Position numbers and translations under genes: made by a program. A stretch of DNA of 64,000 bases, taken from assembly GCF_001488575.1 (NCBI RefSeq), contig NZ_LN831302.1, positions 1,984,001-2,048,000 on the forward strand, written 5' to 3'. This stretch comes from Halobacterium hubeiense (GTDB lineage Archaea; Halobacteriota; Halobacteria; Halobacteriales; Halobacteriaceae). The notes under the pieces were generated by a model. The model did not search any database. It saw only the letters and a list, made by a program, of their open reading frames with translations, and was not told the DNA's origin. How positions within the stretch are numbered: position 1 is the stretch's first letter; every line of letters begins with the position of its first letter. This document shows positions 8,746 to 17,188 of this stretch, one piece after another.

Positions 8746-9962
8746 TTCGCCACCTCCTCGAAGGCGTCGAGTTCGCGGCGCGGACCGGCGACGAACAGCT
8801 CGTCACCGGCCGCCAGCGCCACGTCGCCGCTCGGGGCGACCGTCCACGAGCCGTCGTGGCGGACCGCCAGCACGGTGACACCGTACGTCTCCCGGAGGTT
8901 CGCGTCCGCGAGCGTGGTGTCCACGACGGGCGCGTCCGCGCGCAGCGTGAGCCGGCGGACGCGCTGGCCGCCGCGGCGCAACAGCCCGAGCAGTTCGTAC
9001 TCGCGGCGGGTGCCGCGGGCGCGCACGACGATGCGCGTGCGGTCGGCGGCGAGCAGCGCCTCCGCGTCCGGGCGCTGGACGGCGACGGTGACCCGTCCCT
9101 CCCCGCCGGTCGTCGTCGGCGCGGGCTTCGCGGACGGCTCGGCGTCCTCGGATTCGTCGTCGTCCGCGGGCGCGGTCGGTTCCGCCGCGGGCTTCCCGCC
9201 GGACTTCGCGGAGACGACGGTGCCGTCCACGCGGGAGTCGCCCGCTAGCACCGATACTTCGTCGCCGCGCGCGATGCCCGTGGGGACGAGCGCGGGCACC
9301 GACACCGCGCGCTTCCCGACGGGCGTGCGCTTGGAGACGCCGGCGGCGGGCGGCGCCGCGGCGACGGTCGCGCGGCCGTGCTCGTCGACGGTGACGGACG
9401 CCTCCTCGACGTCGAAGTCCGAGCGCAGGCGATCGACGAACCGCCCCTCCAGCTCCGAGAGCGGGAGGTCCGCGGGGAAGCGCCACTCGGCGTCCCGAAT
9501 CGACGTGCGCAGCGACTCCGGGAGCGGCGGGTAGCCTTCGAGGTCGCGGACGCCGCCGACGACGCTCACCGCGACCTCGTCGCGGCCGCCGACGAGTTCG
9601 ATGGCGTCGGTGTGGAGCGTGCGCTCGCGCAGCGACTTCAGGCTGATGCGGCGCGGGAGCGTCGCGCCCATCTTGTCGCCGACCGAGTGCGTGTAGAAGG
9701 TCAGCATCGCGACCACCAGCAGCGCTACGACCAGCGTCGTGGAGTTCGCGGCCTGCGTGATGGTGGGGTCCGCGAACGCGAGGAAGCCGCCGTTGACGCC
9801 GGCGAGCGCGACGCCCAGCACGACGACACCGAACGCGGGCACGGAGAGACCGGTGACGTACCGGAAGATGAACCCGAACCCGAACGACACCAGCGCGGGA
9901 ATCACGCCGGCCAGCAGTCCGAGGTAGATGCCGTGCAGCGCTTGCACGGGAGCGGAGGTCAT
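8742..9962 (-). CDS. Membrane protein with TrkA-C domains
   Basis: 406 aa from the ATG at 9962. Three or four helices in residues 1-110 precede a cytoplasmic part with an Ala/Asp/Glu-rich linker (about 235-265). The C-terminal TrkA-C domain ends SGDVALAAGDELFVAGPRRELDAF, typical of RCK-C domains that bind small nucleotides such as c-di-AMP in bacteria. It overlaps the following gene by four bases. Divergent from the K+ channel at 10045 with 82 bp between the two starts, so the region may be co-regulated. Confidence 0.72.
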   Translation of the reverse strand: MTSAPVQALHGIYLGLLAGVIPALVSFGFGFIFRYVTGLSVPAFGVVVLGVALAGVNGGFLAFADPTITQAANSTTLVVALLVVAMLTFYTHSVGDKMGATLPRRISLKSLRERTLHTDAIELVGGRDEVAVSVVGGVRDLEGYPPLPESLRTSIRDAEWRFPADLPLSELEGRFVDRLRSDFDVEEASVTVDEHGRATVAAAPPAAGVSKRTPVGKRAVSVPALVPTGIARGDEVSVLAGDSRVDGTVVSAKSGGKPAAEPTAPADDDESEDAEPSAKPAPTTTGGEGRVTVAVQRPDAEALLAADRTRIVVRARGTRREYELLGLLRRGGQRVRRLTLRADAPVVDTTLADANLRETYGVTVLAVRHDGSWTVAPSGDVALAAGDELFVAGPRRELDAFEEVAK

Positions 9963-10012
9963 ACCTCCCGGCACTCCCGCCCGGGACAAAACGCTACCGA
10001 CGCGTGCCGCCG

Positions 10013-10020
10013 TATTTAAG
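10013..10020 (+). promoter_or_regulatory. TATA box of the K+ channel gene
   Basis: The octamer tatttaag lies centred 29 bases before the ATG at 10045, so the transcript should start at or next to the start codon. It lies in the 82-bp divergent region shared with the gene at 9962. Confidence 0.7.
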
Positions 10021-10044
10021 GCGGGCGACCACGCCCGTGGTGAC

Positions 10045-11199
10045 ATGGACGTACCGGGCGCGAAGCGGGTGACCGGCCGGGTTGCCGTCGCGTTGACCCT
10101 CGCGGTCGCCGCGCTGTCGGTCGGCGTCGGCATCCTCGGCATCGTGGACCCGACCGCGAACTTCGGGCCGGTGGCGCAGTACATCCCTCCCGCAATCAGT
10201 CAGACCGCGGGGTTCACGGGCTCGCTGACCGGGTTCCTGATGGTGATGAGCGCGTTCGGGCTGCGCCGCGGCCTCCGGGTGGCGTGGTACTCGACGCTGG
10301 TGTTGCTCCCGATTACCGCCGGCCAGGGGCTCGTGCAGGCGACGCCGTACTCGGTGCCGCTGGTGGTGCTGTCGGTCGTCGCGTTCCCCGTGCTGGCGGT
10401 CGCGCGCAGCCGCTTCGACGAGCCGATTTCGCTGTCCACGAGCCAACTGGCGGCGGGCGGCGCGCTCGCCGGCGTGCAGGCGTACGGCACCATCGGCACG
10501 TGGGCGCTCCGCGGCGAACGCGGGTTCACGGGCGTGAACACGATGCTGGACGCGTTCTACTACACGCTCGTCACGTCCAGCACCGTCGGCTACGGCGACG
10601 TCACCCCGGTCACGCAGGAGGCGCGGCTGTTCTCGCTGTCCGTGCTCGTGCTCGGCACCGCGAGTTTCGCCGTCGCGCTCGGCGCGCTGCTCGGCCCCGC
10701 GCTGGAAGCCCGGTTCGCGAGCGCACTCGGACGCATGACACAGAGCGACCTAGAGTCCCTCGACGGCCACGTCGTCGTCGCGGGCTACGGCGACCTGACG
10801 GAACCGATTCTGACCGAACTCGCGGCCAGCGGCCGACAGTTCCTCGTGGTGGCGCGCGGCGGCACCGACACGTCGGAGCTCCGCGACCGCGACATCGACG
10901 TGCTCGCCGGCGACCCGACCGACGAGAAGACGCTGGACCGCGCCGGCATCGAGCGCGCGCGAGCGGTCGTCACCGCCACGAACGACGACGGCGAGGACGC
11001 GCTCGCGATACTCACGGTCCGCGAGACCTACCCGGACGTGCGCGTGGTCGCCGCCGCCACCGAGCAGGAGAACGAGCCGAAGCTCCGCCGCGCGGGCGCG
11101 GACACGGTCATCAGTCCCGCGGTCATCGGCGGGCGGCTGCTCGCGCGCTCCGCGCTCGGCGACGAGCACGCCGAGGAAGAGGCCGCCGACCTCGAATAG
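10045..11199 (+). CDS. Potassium channel with C-terminal RCK domain
   Basis: 384 aa. About five hydrophobic segments (14-35, 50-73, 79-120, 133-157, 195-217) surround a pore helix and the classical K+ selectivity filter TVGYGD at residues 180-185. The cytoplasmic C-terminus (about 238-370) is a TrkA-N/RCK domain: GHVVVAGYGDLTEPIL is the nucleotide-binding loop, and the TNDDGEDALAILTVRE segment follows. The ATG at 10045 is fixed by the TATA box at 10013. It has more N-terminal helices than a plain 2-TM RCK channel. Function: gated K+ flux across the plasma membrane. Confidence 0.9.
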   Translation: MDVPGAKRVTGRVAVALTLAVAALSVGVGILGIVDPTANFGPVAQYIPPAISQTAGFTGSLTGFLMVMSAFGLRRGLRVAWYSTLVLLPITAGQGLVQATPYSVPLVVLSVVAFPVLAVARSRFDEPISLSTSQLAAGGALAGVQAYGTIGTWALRGERGFTGVNTMLDAFYYTLVTSSTVGYGDVTPVTQEARLFSLSVLVLGTASFAVALGALLGPALEARFASALGRMTQSDLESLDGHVVVAGYGDLTEPILTELAASGRQFLVVARGGTDTSELRDRDIDVLAGDPTDEKTLDRAGIERARAVVTATNDDGEDALAILTVRETYPDVRVVAAATEQENEPKLRRAGADTVISPAVIGGRLLARSALGDEHAEEEAADLE

Positions 11200-11212
11200 G
11201 CGGCGCGTCGGG

Positions 11213-12643
11213 TCACGCCGTATGGACGATGGCGATGTCCGTGTCGAGGTCGCGGACGCGCTCGTAGGTCGGCCGCGAGAGGAACTTCGAGGCGGCCGAG
11301 CGGTCGGTGCTCGCGCCGAGGAACACGAGGTCGTAGTGGGCGTCGTTGCGCTCGACGAACTCCTCGATGGACGACCGCGAGACCCGCGTCTCGCAGCGCG
11401 TGCCCACGGTTTCGGTGAGGTTCGCGAGCATCGACTCGGTGCGGCGGCGCTCGCGCTCGGCGTCGATACACGAGCAGACGCTGATGGAGCCGTTGCCGCC
11501 GGCGAGGCGCTCGGCGTAGTCCAGCATCGCGTGGGCCACGTCGGAGGCGCTGCGCACGGGGACCATGATGCGCTTCCAGCGCGTGCGCTCGCCCGTGGAC
11601 TGGAGCGCGACCACGTCGACATCGCTGCCGAACAGCGTCCGCAGGAACGGCGTCAGCGCGTCGTCCTCGTCGCACTCGAACGGCGTCACGACGAGGTCGC
11701 AGTTCGCCTCCTCGGCGGTCGAGAGCACCGTCCCCGCGGGGTTGCCGTTCTCGACGGCGACGGCCACGTCGCAGGGGACGCCGACGGTCGTCTCGATGCG
11801 CGCGGCCTGCCGTTCGAGTTCGCGCGCGGCCGCGTCGGCCGCCCGCTCCTCCGCCGTCGAGTCGGCGTTCTCGCCCTCGCCCGCGATGCACTCGCGCTCG
11901 GCGGCCGCGATTTCCTCGTCGTCCACGACGTCCAGCAGGACGACCTTCCCGGCGTCGTGGGCGGCCGCGATGCGCGCGCCCAGCATCGCGGTCTGCTCGG
12001 CCGTCTCCCCGCGCATCGGCACGACGACGTGGTCGTCGGCCTCCGTGGTGCGGTAGAGGTAGCGGGCGCGCTCCTCGTAGACCTCGCGGCGCCACACCGC
12101 GAACACGATGGCGACCAGCGACGACGACAGCGCGACGCCGGCGACGTACGCGAACTGCGCGGTGCCCGTGATGAGCACGAGCAGCGCCGTCGAGAACGCG
12201 GTCGGGAGTTCGAGGTCCAGCGCCCACGTCGCGCCGCCGGTGAGGAAGACGCCGAGCGCGGCCGCGCCGGCGTTCACCCCCAGAGACGCCGTCGGGACGC
12301 CGTAGGCGTAGGCGGCGACCTCGACGGCCGCCCAGCCGCAGAGCGCGCCGACGGTCAGCCCGCCGACGAACGTGCGCGGGTCAGAGTACCGGCCTTCGGG
12401 CTCGGAGAACAGCGTGTACGTGCCCGAGGCCAGCGGCGGGAACAGCAGGAACGACACCGCGCCGACCGTGTTCGCCAACAGGGTCACGAGCCCGACGAGC
12501 AGCGGGACGAACAGCAGAACCGACGCGTGGAGGAGGTTGTTCGTCGTCTCCAGCCACTTCCGGAACGACCGGAGTTCGCGGCGCTCGACGCGGGCGGCTC
12601 GCCGTCGGGCCGCCGCGAGCCGCCGGCGCAACTCCGAGAACAT
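11213..12643 (-). CDS. HPP-like membrane protein with C-terminal UspA domains
   Basis: 476 aa from the ATG at 12643. An N-terminal basic stretch precedes four or five helices (about 35-195), resembling the HPP integral membrane family. Two universal stress protein-like domains follow (about 205-340 and 345-476). The first reads DDHVVVPMRGETAEQTAMLGARIA, the second WKRIMVPVRSASDVAHAMLDYAERLA and ends GASTDRSAASKFLSRPTYERV. The usual G-x2-G-x9-GS ATP loop is not intact in either. Convergent with the K+ channel gene (13 bp apart). Role unknown; a membrane-anchored stress or transport regulator is a guess. Confidence 0.7.
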   Translation of the reverse strand: MFSELRRRLAAARRRAARVERRELRSFRKWLETTNNLLHASVLLFVPLLVGLVTLLANTVGAVSFLLFPPLASGTYTLFSEPEGRYSDPRTFVGGLTVGALCGWAAVEVAAYAYGVPTASLGVNAGAAALGVFLTGGATWALDLELPTAFSTALLVLITGTAQFAYVAGVALSSSLVAIVFAVWRREVYEERARYLYRTTEADDHVVVPMRGETAEQTAMLGARIAAAHDAGKVVLLDVVDDEEIAAAERECIAGEGENADSTAEERAADAAARELERQAARIETTVGVPCDVAVAVENGNPAGTVLSTAEEANCDLVVTPFECDEDDALTPFLRTLFGSDVDVVALQSTGERTRWKRIMVPVRSASDVAHAMLDYAERLAGGNGSISVCSCIDAERERRRTESMLANLTETVGTRCETRVSRSSIEEFVERNDAHYDLVFLGASTDRSAASKFLSRPTYERVRDLDTDIAIVHTA

Positions 12644-12687
12644 GTCCACCGAGTCGGCGGCCCCGGCAGTTGGGTGTTTCGGCTGTC

Positions 12688-13416
12688 CTACGCCAGCCGC
12701 GTCACGGCGTCCAGCGAGATGTCGATGGCGCGCGCGACGTTGTTCTTCGCCTTCTCGGGGAGTTCGTCGTCGCTGTCCGCGCCCTTCTGGGTGCCGGCGA
12801 CGAGGTTGCCGTCCACGGTGCAGATGGCGCCCGCGGCGAGGCCCTTGCGGCGCGCCAGCGAGAACACGGTCGCGGCCTCCATCTCGACGGCGAGCAGGCC
12901 GGCGTCGTTCCAGTCCTCGACGAAGTCCTCGTCCTCGTTGTAGAACGCGTCGTCGCTGACGATGGGGCCGACGTGGACCTCCTCGTCGTTGTCCTCGGCT
13001 GACTGGACGAGGCTGGTGAGCGCGCCGTAGTCCGGGACCGCGGGGTAGACTTCGGACTCGTAGCGCTTGCTCGTTCCCTCCTCTTTGGCGGCGCCGGTGG
13101 CGACAATCATGTCCCCGACCTCGATGTCCTCCTGGAGCGCGCCGATGGTGCCGACGCGGAGGAACGTCTCCACGCCGACGCGGGAGAGCTCTTCGACGGC
13201 GATGGCCGCCGAGGGGCAGCCGATGCCGGTCGAGGAGATGGTGAGGTCGACGCCCTCGTAGGTGGCGTTGACGACCTTGTACTCGCGGTTCTGCGCGACG
13301 ACCTCGCTGTCGTCGCAGTGGTCGGCGATGCGGTCCACGCGGCCCGGGTCGCCGGGCAGCAACGCGATGTCGTGGACGTCGCCTTCCTCGACGAGCAAGT
13401 GGGGCTGTTTTGCCAT
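12688..13416 (-). CDS. udp: Nucleoside phosphorylase (uridine/purine type)
   Basis: 242 aa, the usual length of hexameric NP-1 nucleoside phosphorylases. It splits a nucleoside with phosphate to base and ribose 1-phosphate. Motifs: ALLPGDPGRVDRIADH (phosphate loop), STGIGCPSAAIAVEEL (signature), RVGTIGALQEDIEVGDMI, and AVEMEAATVFSLARRKGL (ribose-binding Met-Glu). Substrate preference is not certain; similarity to Udp is an inference from the overall motif set. It lies on the same strand as the sugar kinase and R15P isomerase at 14431-17143, suggesting supply of ribose 1-phosphate to that block. Confidence 0.88.
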   Translation of the reverse strand: MAKQPHLLVEEGDVHDIALLPGDPGRVDRIADHCDDSEVVAQNREYKVVNATYEGVDLTISSTGIGCPSAAIAVEELSRVGVETFLRVGTIGALQEDIEVGDMIVATGAAKEEGTSKRYESEVYPAVPDYGALTSLVQSAEDNDEEVHVGPIVSDDAFYNEDEDFVEDWNDAGLLAVEMEAATVFSLARRKGLAAGAICTVDGNLVAGTQKGADSDDELPEKAKNNVARAIDISLDAVTRLA

Positions 13417-13461
13417 GCCCGGAGCTTCGACGCTCGCGGAGAAAAAGAGCGGGGATTGCGG

Positions 13462-14394
13462 TCAGCGCGCGACTAGCCCACGCGGGCGCTCAGATTCCAA
13501 TTTAGCCGGCCACTCGGTGTCGATTTCGGTCCACGACGCGCCCCAGTCGTCGGTCTCGAACAGCCCGCGGTTCGTCGCCGCGACGGCTTCCCCGGGCCCG
13601 GTCGCTGCGAGGGCGGACGCGAGCAGGCCGTTCGGTCCCGGGAGGCCGTCACAGCGCTCCCAGTCGGCGTCCACGCCCGCTTTGCGGAAGACCGCACTGC
13701 TGGCGGTGCCGGTGTCGTGTGCGCTGCGCGGCCCGTCGGCGGCGGAGACGAGCACGCGCTCGGGGTCGCCGGGGTCGCAGGCGACGCTCCAGCAGTACGT
13801 GCGGTCCAGTTCCGCTTCTTCGGTGCGCCACGAGTCGCCGCCGTCCTCGGTGACGTAGAAGCCGTCGCCGGCCGCCGCGTACGCGAGGTCCGGCCTGTCG
13901 CCGTGCGTCGCCATCGAGTGCGTGTCGTACGGCCCCGCCGGCACGCGGTCCCGCCACGTCTCGCCGCGGTCCGGCGACCGGACGAGCGCGCCGGCTTCGA
14001 CGGCGACGTAGAGGGCGTTGGCCGTGGGTTCGAGCCAGCGGACGTGGTGGGTGGAGGGACGGGGCGGGAACGCCCAGTCGTCGCTGGAGGGGAGGTCGGT
14101 GAGACCGCCGCACTCCGCGAACGTCTCGCCGTCGGGCGCGTGGAAGACCGCGCTCGGCTCGGTCCCCGCCCAGACACCCGACTCGTGGACGGCGAATGCG
14201 GTCACGTCGCCGACGTCGGCGACGCGCGTCCACTCTGTCGGGTCGGCGTCGGACTGGCGGTAGACGCCGTTGCCGGTCCCGCAGTAGACGCCGAAGGGGC
14301 CGGCGTCGAGACACTGCACGGCGCCGGAGCGAACCGTCTGGAGGGAGCCGTCGAACGAGAGCACGCGGTCGGGGAACGCCGCGAGGAGTGGCAT
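13462..14394 (-). CDS. Asp-box (BNR/sialidase-like) beta-propeller protein
   Basis: 310 aa from the ATG at 14394. Repeated Asp-box motifs S/D-x-D-x-G-x-T-W are visible: SPDRGETWRDR, TEDGGDSWRTE and TDDWGASWTEI, the signature of BNR/YCF48-type propellers. There is no signal peptide, so the protein is probably cytoplasmic. It is not a recognisable enzyme; such repeats in archaea are mostly of unknown function. Located between the nucleoside phosphorylase and the sugar kinase on the same strand. Confidence 0.72.
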   Translation of the reverse strand: MPLLAAFPDRVLSFDGSLQTVRSGAVQCLDAGPFGVYCGTGNGVYRQSDADPTEWTRVADVGDVTAFAVHESGVWAGTEPSAVFHAPDGETFAECGGLTDLPSSDDWAFPPRPSTHHVRWLEPTANALYVAVEAGALVRSPDRGETWRDRVPAGPYDTHSMATHGDRPDLAYAAAGDGFYVTEDGGDSWRTEEAELDRTYCWSVACDPGDPERVLVSAADGPRSAHDTGTASSAVFRKAGVDADWERCDGLPGPNGLLASALAATGPGEAVAATNRGLFETDDWGASWTEIDTEWPAKLESERPRGLVAR

Positions 14395-14430
14395 GACGCG
14401 ACCTACGGAAGCCACCCACCTAAACGTGGG

Positions 14431-15321
14431 TCAGAACTGCCGGTCGAGGAACGCCTCGACTTCGGGGTACGTGGGCGCGGTGCGGGCGCCCTCGGCTCGC
14501 GCCGCGAGCGCGCCGCAGGCGTTGGCGAACTCCAGCGCGCGCTCGTAGTCGTCGGGGTGGTCGAGGAGGACGGCGATGAAGGCGGCGGCGAAGGCGTCGC
14601 CGGCGCCCGTGGTGTCCACGGGGTCGACGTCGAAGCCGGGGTGTTCGAAGGAGGCGTCGGGCGTGTGGACGGTCGCGCCCGCCGCGCCGTGTTTCACGAC
14701 GACGACGCGGTCGCCGACCTCGGACTCGGCGTACGTGGCGTCCTCCTCCAGTACTTCGAGGGCTTCGCGGTCGTTGACGAAGAGGACGTCGCAGCGCTCG
14801 ATGGTCGCCGCGTAGTCGCGCTCGTCGAGGCGGCGGCCGGGGTCGAACGAGACCGTGGCGCCGGCCTCGGTGGCGAGTTCGGCGAGGCGGGTGGCGGTCT
14901 CGGGGCGCTGGCTGGTGAGGTGGACGTGGTCGGCGTCGCGGACGTAGTCGGCGTCGACGTCCGCGGGCGCGACGGCCTCGTTGGCGCCGTCGTTGCCCAA
15001 GACCATCACCTCGCCGTCGCCGTCCACGACGAGGTACTTCACGCTCGTCTCGGCGTCCTCGACGACGCGGAGGCCGTCGAGATCGACGCCGACGCGGTCG
15101 AGTTCGCGGCGCGCGAGCAGGCCGTTCTCGTCGTCCCCGACGCTCCCGACGAGCCCGGTGTCGACGTCGAAGCCCGCGAGCGCGACCGCGGCGTTGGCGG
15201 CGCTCCCGCCCCCGGAGCGGCGCTGGGAGACGATGCGGGCTTCGCCGTCGGGCTCGGGGAGGGCGTCGACGCGGAGCGTGACGTCCCAGTTGACGTGGCC
15301 GGCGGCGACGACACGAACCAT
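14431..15321 (-). CDS. PfkB-family sugar kinase (possible ribose-1-phosphate kinase)
   Basis: 296 aa. Ribokinase/PfkB fold: first signature SGGGSAANAAVALAGFDVDTGLVG with the glycine lid, and second signature DTTGAGDAFAAAFIAVLL with catalytic Asp. The substrate is not fixed by sequence. Context is the main clue: a nucleoside phosphorylase upstream makes ribose 1-phosphate, and ribose-1,5-bisphosphate isomerase lies at 16199. A PfkB enzyme phosphorylating ribose 1-phosphate would connect them, as described for the non-carboxylating pentose bisphosphate pathway of haloarchaea. A plain ribokinase or carbohydrate kinase is the alternative. Confidence 0.85.
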   Translation of the reverse strand: MVRVVAAGHVNWDVTLRVDALPEPDGEARIVSQRRSGGGSAANAAVALAGFDVDTGLVGSVGDDENGLLARRELDRVGVDLDGLRVVEDAETSVKYLVVDGDGEVMVLGNDGANEAVAPADVDADYVRDADHVHLTSQRPETATRLAELATEAGATVSFDPGRRLDERDYAATIERCDVLFVNDREALEVLEEDATYAESEVGDRVVVVKHGAAGATVHTPDASFEHPGFDVDPVDTTGAGDAFAAAFIAVLLDHPDDYERALEFANACGALAARAEGARTAPTYPEVEAFLDRQF

Positions 15322-15345
15322 ACGTGGGTCGTCAGTGGGGCCGCG

Positions 15346-16164
15346 CTAAAACCCTGCGGGATTCGCGGCGACGAACAGCAAGACGTTGTGCGCGCCGGGG
15401 CCGAGCCCGACCGCGGTGACCACGGCGAGCAGGAGGTTGCCCTCGGCGGGGTCCTCGCGGACGTACTCGGCGAGCAGGAGGACGACGGCGGCGCCGAGGA
15501 CGGTCTTCACGAGGACGAACAGCCAGCCGACGCCGAGCACCGAGGCGGTCGGGAGGTCGGCGGCGAAGTGCATGATGGCGGCCGACAGCGGTGTCTGCTC
15601 GCCGAACCCGAGTACGTCCACGCCGACGGCGGTGGAGGTGCCGTCGAGGACGTGCGCGAACACCGCGAGCGCGCCGGCGCCGCCGACCGCGGCGGCGTCT
15701 GTAGGCCGCAGTCGCTCGACGACCCACCACGCGACGCGCCCGAGAACCGCGGCGGCGGCGACGGCGGCCAGCGGCCACGCCAGCGTCAGCGTGCCGTTCG
15801 CGAGACCGTAGTTGACTGCCGCGGCCGCGGGGAAAACGGTGAGCGCACCGCCGACGCTCGCGAGCGCGACCAGCGGGCGGGCGGTGCGGCGCGCGACGAG
15901 CCACGTCACGCCCGCGGCGGCGAACGTCGAGGCGTAGACGGTCGGCGAGCCGAAGAAGGGCGCGACGGCGTCCGGGAAGACGCCGAGCTGGAAGCAGACG
16001 TACAGTGTCGAGCCGAACGCCATCCACGGCGCGAACGCCAGCACCGTGCGGTCGGTGACGGGGGGCGACTCGCGGACGAGCAGCCACCCGACCGCCAGCA
16101 CCGCGGCAGCGACGGCGACCAGGTACGGGAGCGGCGGCGGCGCGAACCCCGAGGGCAAGACCAT
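15346..16164 (-). CDS. DUF63 family multi-pass membrane protein
   Basis: 272 aa with about seven or eight hydrophobic helices across the full length. The C-terminal signature VVTAVGLGPGAHNVL and the HVLDGTSTAVGVDVLGFGEQTPLS segment match the archaea-specific DUF63 family. No enzymatic or transport mechanism is known for this family. It sits between the PfkB kinase and R15P isomerase with short gaps (24 and 34 bp), so it is very likely cotranscribed; a role as transporter for the pathway is a speculation. Confidence 0.8.
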   Translation of the reverse strand: MVLPSGFAPPPLPYLVAVAAAVLAVGWLLVRESPPVTDRTVLAFAPWMAFGSTLYVCFQLGVFPDAVAPFFGSPTVYASTFAAAGVTWLVARRTARPLVALASVGGALTVFPAAAAVNYGLANGTLTLAWPLAAVAAAAVLGRVAWWVVERLRPTDAAAVGGAGALAVFAHVLDGTSTAVGVDVLGFGEQTPLSAAIMHFAADLPTASVLGVGWLFVLVKTVLGAAVVLLLAEYVREDPAEGNLLLAVVTAVGLGPGAHNVLLFVAANPAGF

Positions 16165-16198
16165 ACCGGGAGGGTGGACGCGCCGACGGAAAACCTTG

Positions 16199-17143
16199 TT
16201 ATTCCTCCGCCCACGGCTCGCTGGTGCCCTCGCCGTACTGCTCGCGCATCAGCGTGACGACGCTCTCGGGCGGGAACTGCCCGCGCTCCGTGACGATGGC
16301 ATCGACGTACCGCGGTGGCGTCACGTCGAACGCGGGGTTCTCGACGTCCACGTCGCCGACCTCGGCGCGCTCCTCGTCACTGAGGACTTCTGTCTCGTCG
16401 CGCATCTCGATTTCGACGGTGTGGCCGGTGAGCGTGTCCGGGTGGAGCTTCAGCGTCTGCGCGGCGACCATCACGGGGACGCCGCGCTCGCGGGCGGAGA
16501 CCGCGAGCATGCTGGTGCCGATCTTGTTGACGACGGAGCCGTCGGCGGCGATGGAGTCCGCGCCGACGAGCACGTGGTCGACGTCGTCGAGGTAGCGCCG
16601 CGCGGCGTTGTCCACGACCATCGTCACCGGGACGTCCCACTCGCGGAGCTGCTTGGCGGTGATGTGGCCCTGCTTTCGGGGACGGGTCTCCTTGACGACG
16701 GCCTCGATTTCCTTGCCGTCGTCGAGGGCGGCCTCGACGCACGCCAGCGCGTCCGTGGAGTGGCAGTGCGTCATGATGGTGTCGCCGTCCCGCAGGCGGT
16801 TTGCGCCGATGGCGCCGAGGTCGTCCTGGGCGCGGTCCAGTTGGTCGCGGAACCGCTCGGCGGCCTCAATAGTGGACGCGCGGAGGGCTGCCACGGTGTC
16901 CCCCTCGACCTCGTTGAGCACGTAGCGGAGCGCGTTCGGCAGGCTGACCGCCGTGGGGCGGGTGTTCCGCAGGCGGCGCGCGGCCGCCCGCAGTTCCTCG
17001 CGGAACTGTGCGGGCGCGTCGGCGTCGCTGTCGCGGGCCTGCGCCTCCAGCGCCTCCGCGGCGGCGCGCGCGATGGTCGCGGCACCCCGGACTTCCATCT
17101 CCGCGATGTCCTCGGCGGTCGTCTCGACCTCCGGTGCGAGCAT
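16199..17143 (-). CDS. Ribose-1,5-bisphosphate isomerase (eIF2B-alpha-like)
   Basis: 314 aa. It belongs to the eIF2B/MtnA superfamily and converts ribose 1,5-bisphosphate to ribulose 1,5-bisphosphate in nucleoside degradation. Catalytic Cys is in MTHCHSTDALACVEAA and catalytic Asp in VLVGADSIAADGSVVNKIGT, both where the characterised Thermococcus enzyme has them. The N-terminal ~120 residues are helical as in R15P isomerases. The alternative, a translation initiation factor 2B subunit, is less likely given those residues and the nearby kinase and phosphorylase. No RuBisCO gene is in this window. Confidence 0.87.
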   Translation of the reverse strand: MLAPEVETTAEDIAEMEVRGAATIARAAAEALEAQARDSDADAPAQFREELRAAARRLRNTRPTAVSLPNALRYVLNEVEGDTVAALRASTIEAAERFRDQLDRAQDDLGAIGANRLRDGDTIMTHCHSTDALACVEAALDDGKEIEAVVKETRPRKQGHITAKQLREWDVPVTMVVDNAARRYLDDVDHVLVGADSIAADGSVVNKIGTSMLAVSARERGVPVMVAAQTLKLHPDTLTGHTVEIEMRDETEVLSDEERAEVGDVDVENPAFDVTPPRYVDAIVTERGQFPPESVVTLMREQYGEGTSEPWAEE

Positions 17144-17188
17144 GGCCGGGACGAGGCGCCGCGGCCACCTAAGCGTTGGCGAAGCCGG

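Noticed and set aside
13717-16257. 846-codon open frame on the plus strand
   Set aside because: It lies antisense to the Asp-box, PfkB and DUF63 genes, and its residues are Arg/Gly/Asp/Val shadow composition produced by high GC3 coding on the other strand.
16199-17143. Alternative reading as translation initiation factor eIF2B alpha
   Set aside because: The catalytic Cys and Asp of R15P isomerase are in place, and the neighbours are nucleoside and sugar enzymes.
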